From Pseudoxanthomonas suwonensis J47 (lineage in GTDB: Bacteria > Pseudomonadota > Gammaproteobacteria > Xanthomonadales > Xanthomonadaceae): a stretch of DNA of 64,000 nt. Below, in pieces: positions 57,472-64,000 of this stretch. The stretch lies in contig NZ_KI911328.1 in the NCBI RefSeq assembly GCF_000513955.1, positions 62,001-126,000 of the forward strand, in the 5' to 3' direction. A model generated the notes under the pieces. That model was not told the DNA's origin and did not search any database. It was given only the letters and a program-made list of their open reading frames with translations. How positions within the stretch are numbered: position 1 is the first letter of the stretch; each line of letters opens with the position of its first letter. The translations under genes and the position numbers were made by a program.

Positions 57472-57713
57472 TTCAACAGCGAACGAAGCCACGACCCAGA
57501 GGCGCCCGAAGACGCGGTAGCGCGGGGGTATGGAGCAAGCGGCACATGGATGTGCCGCGGTCGCGCGTTGGAGCAGGACGCGGAACCGCGCGATGCGCCA
57601 TACCCCCGCGCTGCCGCGGCTCCGTCCGGAGCCGATGCCTTTAACGCTGTTGCGGTTGCTGTGCTGTCCCGAACGTGTCCGCCCGACGCAGCCTCACCAG
57701 CACGGCACCGCCA

Positions 57714-58463
57714 TCACCACCGCGGCGCCTTGGTCAGCGGCGGGGCCTCGTGCTGGCGGTCATAGGCGCGCAGCTCGTCGCGGATGTGGGCGATGCGCTG
57801 GCGGCCCAGCGCGTTGCGGCTGTCGTCCAGGACCACGCCGTCGAGCAGCTCGGCCATGCGCTGCACCGTCGGCAGCATCTTCTCCCACGCATCCAGCGCC
57901 GGCACCGGCGCCGGCAACGTCAGGAAGAACGCGATCGCCGGCGTCTCCAGCTCGCGGATCGTCGCCATGTCGAAGCTGCCCGGCTTCATGATGCTGGCCA
58001 TGCTGAACACCGGGCCCCGCTCCGGATGCCCCTCCAGCAGCCGGTGGAACACGTTCATGTGGCCGAAGACCATGCCCGTCTTCTCCGCCGCCACCACGAT
58101 GTCCTCGCCGCGCAGCACGCTGCCCGCGCGCGCCGCCACGTACAGCGACACGATCTTGTCGAAGTCCTGGCTCTCGCGGCGGCCCAGGTCGCTGTTGCGC
58201 GCCGGTTCCGCCGGCAGGCCCAGCTCCGGCTGGGTCACGCCCTCGCCGCTGTAGTCGGGCTCGCCTTCCGCGGCGCCGCCCTCGTCCAGCGAAGGCTCGC
58301 GGCGCACGCGGCCGTATTCGGGCGTCATCGCCGGGGATTCGCGCGACTCGCGGCGACGGCCCTGCTGTTCCTTGCGGGGATTGCGACCGAAGAACCACAT
58401 CGCCGCCAGCAACAGCAGGCCGACGACGAGGATGCCGATCCGCAGCAGGTCCTTGTCCGACAT
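57714..58463 (-). CDS. zipA: Cell-division protein ZipA
   Basis: 249 residues, inner-membrane anchor of the Z-ring binding FtsZ. N-terminal helix DLLRIGILVVGLLLLAAMWFF with the N-terminus in the periplasm, a charged linker (about 30-105), then the ZipA C-terminal domain (DFDKIVSLYVAARAG...GMVFGHMNVFHRLL...GSFDMATIRELETPAIAFFLTLP). It follows smc on the same strand after 94 nt. Commonly ligA is next; here the aminotransferase and repeats intervene. Confidence 0.93.
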   Translation of the reverse strand: MSDKDLLRIGILVVGLLLLAAMWFFGRNPRKEQQGRRRESRESPAMTPEYGRVRREPSLDEGGAAEGEPDYSGEGVTQPELGLPAEPARNSDLGRRESQDFDKIVSLYVAARAGSVLRGEDIVVAAEKTGMVFGHMNVFHRLLEGHPERGPVFSMASIMKPGSFDMATIRELETPAIAFFLTLPAPVPALDAWEKMLPTVQRMAELLDGVVLDDSRNALGRQRIAHIRDELRAYDRQHEAPPLTKAPRW

Positions 58464-58557
58464 GTAACGCCTCTCCCCCGGGATCCAGAAGCTGCAAGCA
58501 TGTCACGAGCGGCGGCCGTGGAAAAACCCCGGCCGCGGCCCGCCGTTTGTCCCCGGG

Positions 58558-61500
58558 TCAGGCCGCGCCAGCCAGGCGCGCGGCCTCCTCCAGGTCCACG
58601 CTGACCAGGCGCGACACGCCCGGCTCGCGCATGGTCACGCCCGAAAGCTGGTGCGCCGCCTCCATCGTCGCCTTGTTGTGGCTGACGAACAGGAACTGCA
58701 CCTTCTCGCTCATCTCCTTCACCATGTTGGTGAAGCGGCCCACGTTGGCCTCGTCCAGCGGCGCGTCGACCTCGTCCAGCAGGCAGAACGGCGCCGGGTT
58801 GAGCTGGAAGATCGCGAACACCAGCGCCACCGCGGTCATTGCCTTCTCGCCGCCGGACAGCAGCGAGATGTTGGACACGCGCTTGCCCGGCGGGCGCGCC
58901 ATGATCGCCACGCCGGTGTCGAGCAGGTCCTCGCCGGTCAGCTCCAGGTAGGCGTGGCCACCGCCGAACAGGCGCGGGTACAGCGCCTGCAGGCCGGAGT
59001 TGACCCGGTCGAAGGTGTCCTTGAAGCGGCCGCGGGTCTCGCGGTCGATCTTGCGGATCGCCTCTTCCAGCGTTTCCAGCGCCGCGGTAAGGTCGGCGTT
59101 CTGCGAATCCAGGTACTGCTTGCGCTGCTCGGCCTCGCCGCATTCGTGGATCGCGGCCAGGTTGACCGGCTCCAGGCGGCGCATGCGCGCCTCGATCTGG
59201 CCCACCGCCTGTTCCCACTCGCGCGGGTCGGCGACGTCCGGCAGCGTGTTGACCACGTCCTCCAGCACCAGCCCCTCCTCGGTGATGGCCTGGACGATCT
59301 GTTCGGCCTTCATCTGCAGCGCCTGCTGCTCCAGGCGGCGCTGCGAGATGCGCTCGCGCTGCGCCAGCGACTGCTCGTCGCGCTGGTGGCGGGTCTGCTC
59401 GAAGGCGCGCAGCTCGTTGTCGATGCCTTCCAGCACCGAACGCGCCTCGCCCAGCGCGCGGTCGGCGCGCACGCGCTCGGCCAGCGCGGCCTGGTGCTCG
59501 GCTTCCAGCGCCTGCACCGGCGAATCGCCGGTGGCCAGCTGCGCGGCCAGCTCGCCCAGGCGGCTGTCCAGCTGCCCGCGCTGGGCGTCCATGCGCTGCA
59601 GCGACTGGACCAGCGAGGCGACCTGGGTGCGCTGCGATTCAAGCGCCAGGGCCAGGGCATGGGTGGCCTCGCGGCTGGCACGGGCCGCGTCGCGGGCCAG
59701 GTCGCGGGCTTCGGTCAGGCGGCGGCGCTCGGCTTCCAGCGACTGTCGGGTGGCTTCGAGGTCGCCCATGCGGACGACCGCGTCCTCCAGGCGCGAACGC
59801 GCTTCGCGCGCCTGCTCGCGGCTGTTGTCGAGGGTCTCGGCCAGCTGCGCCAGTTCGTTCTCGATGCGCTCGATGCGCTGGCGCGCGGTGTCCATGCGGC
59901 CCTGCTGGCTCTGCAGCTGGCCGGCCAGTTCCGAGACGCTGCGGTGGGCCAGGTAGAGCTGGCGCTGCGCGTCCTCGCGCTGCTGCTCGGCGGCCAGCAG
60001 CTGGTCGCGCTGCTGGGCCAGGCGCTCTTCCAGCACAGCCTCGCGCTGCTGCAGTTCCTCGATGCTGGCGCGCAGCGCCTGGATCTCGCGCTCGCGCAGC
60101 AGCGCACCCTGCCTGGCGGCGCCCTGGCGCGACACGCGCACCCAGCCCTCGCCCAGGCGCTCGCCGGCGCGGGTGATGATCGAATCGCCCTCGCCCAGCT
60201 GCGGCAGCAGGCGGCGGGCCTCGGCCAGGTCCTCGGCCGCGTGCAGGCGCGCGAGCAGGCGGCGGATCGCCAGCGGACCGCGGACCCTGGCGGCCAGCGA
60301 GGTCGGCGCGAAGTCGGCCGCGCCTTCCTCGGCGGAGACCAGCGCGATGCGGCCTTCGCCCAGGTCGGCCAGCGCCTCGACCAGCGTTTCCGGCGCCTCG
60401 ACCAGCACGCCCTCGATCAGCTGGCCCAGCGCGCTTTCGACCGCGTTTTCCCAGCCGTCCTCGACGCTCAGGCGCTCGCCGACGCGCGCGCCCGAATCCA
60501 GCCCGCGGGCCTTGAGCCAGGCCACCGCGGCGCCCTGCTCCTGGCCGAGCGCGGCCTGCTGCAGGGTTTCCAGCGAAGACAGCCGGCCACGCGCGGCCTG
60601 GGCCTGCTTGCGCACCTCGGCCAGCTCGGCCTGGGCGGTGCGCTGCTGTTCCTGCAGCGCGGACACCGCCTGCTTGCGCGCGTCCAGCTGTTCGTTGAGC
60701 GTGTCCAGCGCCGCCTTCTGCGTTTCGTGCTGGATCTGCGCCTGTTCGAAGGCCTCGGCCAGCGCGTCCAGGTCCAGGCCGGCGCGCTCGGCGGTCAGCG
60801 CCTCACGGCGGCGGTCGGCTTCCAGCGCCTGGCGGTCCAGGTAGTCGACGCGGGTGCGTTCGACCTCGCCGGCGCGCGACGCCTCGGCGGCCTCGCGGCC
60901 ATAGGCTTCCCAGCGCTGCTGCCAGTCCGAAAGCGCGGCCTCGGCCTCGCGCAGCGCCTCCTGCTTGAAAACGTCGTCCTCGCGCAGCTGCTCCAGGCGC
61001 GGTTCGGATTCCTCGACCGAGGCCTGCAGCGCCTCCAGCTTCTGGCGGTCGTCGCCGATGTGCCGGTCCAGTTCCTCCAGGGCGCTGGCGGCCTCGTCGC
61101 GCGCCTGGTGCAGGCGGCTGGTCAGTTCGCGCTGGTGCTGGATCTGCTGCTCGATGCGGGCGAGCACGCCGCCGACCTTGTAGACCTCGGCCTGGGCGGC
61201 ATTGAGCGCCTCGGCGGCCTCCTCGCGACGGACGCGGCCGGTCTCGATCTCGCGCTCGGCCTCGCGCTGGCCGGCGATGATCTGCTCCAGCTTCGTCTCT
61301 TCCTGCATCAGCTTCTCGCGCAGGGCCTGCAGCTGCTGGTCCAGCGCACGGAACTGCAGCGCCTTCCACTCGGCGTCCTTGACCTTGCGCTCGGCGGCCA
61401 GCGCCTGGTACTGCTCGGCCTGGCGGGCCTGGCGGCGCAGGTGGTCCAGCTGCTTGTCGACCTCCTCGCGCAGGTCGTTGAGGCGGTCCAGGTTCTCGCG

Positions 61501-62061
61501 GGTGTGGCGGATGCGGGTCTCGGTCTCCTTGCGCCGCTCCTTGTACTTGGAGATGCCGGCGGCCTCTTCCAGGTAGACGCGCAGGTCCTCGGGCCGGGCC
61601 TCGATGATCTGGCTGATCATGCCCTGCTCGATGATCGAGTAGCTGCGCGGGCCCAGGCCGGTGCCGAGGAACAGGTCGGTGATGTCCTTGCGCCGGCACT
61701 TGGTGCCGTTTAGGTAGTACTGGCTCTGGCCGTCGCGGCTGACCGTGCGCTTGACCGAGATCTCGTTGTAGGCCGCGTACTCGCCGGAGATGGTGTGGTC
61801 GGAGTTGTCGAAGATCAGCTCGACCGTGGCCTGGCTGACCGGCTTGCGTGCGGCCGAGCCGGAGAAGATCACGTCGGTCAGAGAGTCGCCGCGCAGGCGG
61901 CTGGCGGAGCTTTCGCCCATCACCCAGCGCACCGCGTCGATGATGTTGGACTTGCCGCAGCCGTTCGGGCCGACCACGCCGGTCATGTTGGTCGGCAGGT
62001 GCAGCGTGGTGGGGTCGACGAAGGACTTGAAACCGGACAGCTTGATCGTGGACAGGCGCAT
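58558..62061 (-). CDS. smc: Chromosome segregation ATPase SMC
   Basis: 1,167 residues. Walker A at 31-39 (GPNGCGKSN), long coiled coil, a hinge at about 505-640 (VAWLKARGLDSGARVGERL...RIALVSAEEG), second coiled coil, and the C-terminal signature/Walker B (SNISLLSGGEKAMTAVAL, FCLLDEVDAPLDEANV). It condenses and segregates the chromosome as a dimer with ScpAB, which are not here. Most gammaproteobacteria of the Escherichia type have MukB instead. Followed by zipA. Confidence 0.97.
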   Translation of the reverse strand: MRLSTIKLSGFKSFVDPTTLHLPTNMTGVVGPNGCGKSNIIDAVRWVMGESSASRLRGDSLTDVIFSGSAARKPVSQATVELIFDNSDHTISGEYAAYNEISVKRTVSRDGQSQYYLNGTKCRRKDITDLFLGTGLGPRSYSIIEQGMISQIIEARPEDLRVYLEEAAGISKYKERRKETETRIRHTRENLDRLNDLREEVDKQLDHLRRQARQAEQYQALAAERKVKDAEWKALQFRALDQQLQALREKLMQEETKLEQIIAGQREAEREIETGRVRREEAAEALNAAQAEVYKVGGVLARIEQQIQHQRELTSRLHQARDEAASALEELDRHIGDDRQKLEALQASVEESEPRLEQLREDDVFKQEALREAEAALSDWQQRWEAYGREAAEASRAGEVERTRVDYLDRQALEADRRREALTAERAGLDLDALAEAFEQAQIQHETQKAALDTLNEQLDARKQAVSALQEQQRTAQAELAEVRKQAQAARGRLSSLETLQQAALGQEQGAAVAWLKARGLDSGARVGERLSVEDGWENAVESALGQLIEGVLVEAPETLVEALADLGEGRIALVSAEEGAADFAPTSLAARVRGPLAIRRLLARLHAAEDLAEARRLLPQLGEGDSIITRAGERLGEGWVRVSRQGAARQGALLREREIQALRASIEELQQREAVLEERLAQQRDQLLAAEQQREDAQRQLYLAHRSVSELAGQLQSQQGRMDTARQRIERIENELAQLAETLDNSREQAREARSRLEDAVVRMGDLEATRQSLEAERRRLTEARDLARDAARASREATHALALALESQRTQVASLVQSLQRMDAQRGQLDSRLGELAAQLATGDSPVQALEAEHQAALAERVRADRALGEARSVLEGIDNELRAFEQTRHQRDEQSLAQRERISQRRLEQQALQMKAEQIVQAITEEGLVLEDVVNTLPDVADPREWEQAVGQIEARMRRLEPVNLAAIHECGEAEQRKQYLDSQNADLTAALETLEEAIRKIDRETRGRFKDTFDRVNSGLQALYPRLFGGGHAYLELTGEDLLDTGVAIMARPPGKRVSNISLLSGGEKAMTAVALVFAIFQLNPAPFCLLDEVDAPLDEANVGRFTNMVKEMSEKVQFLFVSHNKATMEAAHQLSGVTMREPGVSRLVSVDLEEAARLAGAA

Positions 62062-62293
62062 GCGGCGGTCGATTCCCCGGGGTGTCGCGGCGCAGGAGCG
62101 CCACCGGAATAAGGTGTTTTATCGGGAATGCGCCGCAAGTGATTGATTCACAAAGGCAGCGCCACCCGGATTTCGGGTTCGGACCGTGCAGTATAGCCGG
62201 CCGGCCGGGCCCCCCGGCCTGCCGGCCGCTTGATCGGGATCAGGGAGCCTCCACCGCCCCCGGCCTAAGCTGCGCCGACCACAGGAGGATGAC
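62062..62293. promoter_or_regulatory. Divergent smc / monooxygenase intergenic region
   Basis: 232 nt without a gene. GTGATTGATTCAC (62139-62151), a GTGA-N5-TCAC imperfect palindrome in an AT-rich patch, could be an operator. TATACT on the minus strand (62195-62190) is a possible smc -10. The flank (62194-62225) is a run of CCGG palindromes. Promoters are not resolved. Confidence 0.35.
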
Positions 62294-63523
62294 ATGCAAT
62301 ACGACGTCGCCATCGTCGGCGCCGGCCCGGTCGGGCTGTGCCTGGCCCGTGCCTTCGGCCTGCAGGGACTGCGCGTGGCCCTGGTCGAACGGCAGCCGCA
62401 GGCCGCGCTCGAGGAGCCGGCCTTCGACGGCCGCGAGATCGCCCTGACCCACGCCTCGATGCGCCTGCTGCGCGAGCTTGGCGCCTGGCAGCACATCCCC
62501 GCCAGCGAGGTGTTCCCGCTGCGCAGCGCGCGGGTGATGGACCGCGACCTGGCCCAGGAACTGACCGTTACCCCGCAGGGCGGCGAGGACCGGCTGGGCA
62601 ACCTGGTCGCCAACCACCTGATCCGCCGCGCGGCCTGGCTGGCGATGCGCGAGACCGCGGGCGTGGACCTCTACACCGGCGCCCGCATCCAGACTGTGTA
62701 CGCCGGCGCCGACGAGGCCCGCCTCGGCCTGGAGGACGGCAGCACCGTGCAGGCGCGCCTGCTGGTCGCCGCCGACAGCCGTTTCTCCGAGACCCGCCGG
62801 GCGCTGGGCATCGATGCCGACCTGCACGACTTCGGCAAGAGCATGCTGGTGTGCCGGATGCGCCACGAGCAGCCGCACCACCACGCGGCCTGGGAATGGT
62901 TCGGCCTGGACCAGACCCTGGCCCTGCTGCCGCTGGAGGAACACCTGGCCGGCGCGGTGCTGACCCTGCCCGGCGAACAGGCCCGCGCGCTTTCGCAGGC
63001 CGGGCCGGAGGCCTTCGCCCGCGAAATGGAACGCCGCTACGGCGGCCGCCTGGGGCGGATGGAACTGGCCGGCAGCCGCCACCTCTACCCGCTGGTGGCG
63101 ACCTGGGCGCGGCGTTTCGTCGGCCCGCGCCTGGCCCTGGCCGGCGACGCGGCGGTGGGCATGCACCCGGTCACCGCGCACGGCTTCAACCTCGGCCTGG
63201 CCAGCGTCGAGCGCCTGTCCGACCTGGCCGCGACCGCGCTGCGCCAGGGCCGCGACCTCGGCGATCCGTTTCTGCTGGCCCGCTACGAGCGCCGCCACCG
63301 CCGCGGCAGCTGGCCGCTGTTCCAGGCGACCCGTGCGATCGTCGGGCTGTACACCGACGCGCGGCCGCCGGCGCGCTGGCTGCGCACGGCTGCGCTGCGC
63401 GCCAGCGCGGCGGTGCCGCCGTTCCGGCGCCTGCTCGCAGCCGGGCTGACCGATGCCGGCCCGGTCGACCCCACCCCGCTGCAACGCCTGCGCGCGGGCC
63501 TGGCCGCGCTGCGTCCGGGTTGA
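62294..63523 (+). CDS. FAD-dependent monooxygenase, UbiH/UbiF family (possibly UbiM)
   Basis: A 409-residue flavoprotein hydroxylase. FAD motifs: VAIVGAGPVGLCLARAFGLQG at the start, DGREIALTHASMRLL, LVAADSRFSETRRALG, and AGDAAVGMHPVTAHGFNLGLASV near 290. The family hydroxylates the ubiquinone ring; the GMHPVTAHGFNLGL form suggests the UbiM branch, which I cannot confirm by alignment. No other ubi gene is in the window. AGGAGGA precedes the ATG. Confidence 0.82.
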   Translation: MQYDVAIVGAGPVGLCLARAFGLQGLRVALVERQPQAALEEPAFDGREIALTHASMRLLRELGAWQHIPASEVFPLRSARVMDRDLAQELTVTPQGGEDRLGNLVANHLIRRAAWLAMRETAGVDLYTGARIQTVYAGADEARLGLEDGSTVQARLLVAADSRFSETRRALGIDADLHDFGKSMLVCRMRHEQPHHHAAWEWFGLDQTLALLPLEEHLAGAVLTLPGEQARALSQAGPEAFAREMERRYGGRLGRMELAGSRHLYPLVATWARRFVGPRLALAGDAAVGMHPVTAHGFNLGLASVERLSDLAATALRQGRDLGDPFLLARYERRHRRGSWPLFQATRAIVGLYTDARPPARWLRTAALRASAAVPPFRRLLAAGLTDAGPVDPTPLQRLRAGLAALRPG

Positions 63524-63535
63524 CCGGCGCGGCGC

Positions 63536-64000
63536 TCAGCCGCGCTGGCGGACGATCCACTCCACGAAGCGGTCGACGAAATCCTCGAGGAATTCGCGGG
63601 TGTCCTGCACGGTGACCTTGCCGTCGGCGTCGACCAGCCCGTCCTTGAACTGGATGAACATCTCCGGCTGCGGCAGCACCGCCATGTCCAGGTAGGCAAG
63701 CACGTTGCGCAGGTGCTGCTGCGCCATCGCCGTGCCGATCGCGCCGGGCGAGGCGCCCAGCACCGCCGCCGGCAGGCCGGCGAAGGCGCTGTCGCCATAG
63801 GGGCGCGACGCCAGGTCGATGGCGTTCTTGAGCACGCCGGGGATCGAGCGGTTGTACTCGGGGGTGACGAACAGCACCGCGTCGGCGCTGCGCACCTGCT
63901 CCTTCAGCGCACGCCCCTCTTCCGGGTAGTCGCCATCGAAATCCTGGTTGTAGAGCGGCAGCCGGCCGATATCGACGTGGTCGAAGTCCAGGCGGTCCTC
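63536..64000 (-). CDS. NADPH-dependent FMN reductase, C-terminal 154 residues
   Basis: The gene runs off the right edge; its start is outside. Visible are RLPLYNQDFDGDYPEEG, then ADAVLFVTPEYNRSIPGVLKNAIDLASRP and LGASPGAIGTAMAQQHLRNVLAYLDMAVLP, the flavodoxin-like signatures of the NADPH-dependent FMN reductase/ChrR family, which reduce quinones or chromate. The C-terminal EFLEDFVDRFVEWIV is helical. Convergent with the monooxygenase. Confidence 0.9.
   Translation of the reverse strand, partial: EDRLDFDHVDIGRLPLYNQDFDGDYPEEGRALKEQVRSADAVLFVTPEYNRSIPGVLKNAIDLASRPYGDSAFAGLPAAVLGASPGAIGTAMAQQHLRNVLAYLDMAVLPQPEMFIQFKDGLVDADGKVTVQDTREFLEDFVDRFVEWIVRQRG

Larger units (their letters stand above)
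57232..57713. repeat. Gene-free gap full of palindromic repeats
   Basis: No convincing gene in 482 nt; short frames have no ribosome site or homology. Contents: GTAG-ended palindrome (57234-57279); nested inverted repeat (57311-57347); CCCCTCTCCC/GGGAGAGGGG hairpin (57449-57471). Beyond 57480 I see nothing structured. Confidence 0.75.

Noticed and set aside
57256-57765. Small proteins in the zipA-aminotransferase gap
   Set aside because: Several overlapping short frames, none with a ribosome site, and all cross palindromic repeats.

Overview
The window is chromosomal DNA from a high-GC gammaproteobacterium of the Xanthomonadaceae/Lysobacteraceae (the Xanthomonas, Stenotrophomonas, Lysobacter, Luteimonas and Pseudoxanthomonas group). 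The strongest evidence is a complete DSF quorum-sensing locus in Xanthomonas-like order: acnA (rpfA), rpfB, rpfF, convergent with rpfC and rpfG, then lysS and prfB. GyrA with Gln at position 83, GTAG-type palindromic repeats and a 'transmembrane repetitive protein' fit the same family. I cannot name the genus.

Layout. 1-2.8 kb: exonuclease I (sbcB) overlapping a DUF2461 gene, then a DUF2939 gene. 2.9-8.8 kb: a two-gene accessory block. The first gene fuses a muramidase, a papain-like peptidase and an alpha/beta-hydrolase-like region. The second is a large membrane protein broken by two frameshifts, both at short tandem repeats. 8.8-15.1 kb: two aconitases (acnB and acnA) with an AbrB/PIN toxin-antitoxin pair between them. 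15.2-25 kb: a small lipoprotein gene and the rpf signalling cluster (DSF synthase RpfF, acyl-CoA ligase RpfB, hybrid sensor RpfC, HD-GYP regulator RpfG), followed by lysS and a prfB with a canonical programmed +1 frameshift.

25-34 kb: a duplicated 97-bp REP-like block, a proline-rich transmembrane protein, nfuA, phhB, a TonB-domain lipoprotein, zupT, rluC, and rne behind a 420-nt leader. 34-43 kb: a GacA/UvrY-like regulator, tRNA-Ser(UGA), a LysR regulator divergent from an azoreductase, serS, two TonB-domain proteins, and the same-strand run serC-pheA-aroA. 43-48 kb: msrP-msrQ (periplasmic methionine-sulfoxide repair), a tail-anchored FHA protein, two polyhydroxyalkanoate granule genes, a candidate small RNA, and a membrane-anchored Mrr-like protein.

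48-64 kb: gyrA, mtnA, a DUF3011 repeat protein, ligA-epmA (GTGA overlap), a Tat-exported PLP aminotransferase lying between ligA and zipA, a repeat-filled gap, zipA, smc, a UbiH/UbiF-type FAD monooxygenase, and the start-less end of an NADPH-dependent FMN reductase.

Working together: RpfF/RpfB make and turn over the diffusible fatty-acid signal, RpfC senses it, and RpfG degrades cyclic di-GMP. lysS and prfB (translation) share their strand. The most unusual items are the three-domain hydrolase with its disrupted membrane partner, an rne leader hairpin that buries its own Shine-Dalgarno, TAGAAT boxes placed 6-7 nt before three start codons (suggesting leaderless mRNAs), and a hairpin RNA with a C-rich loop next to the phasin gene. 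Most very long open frames opposite real genes here are high-GC artefacts and are omitted.
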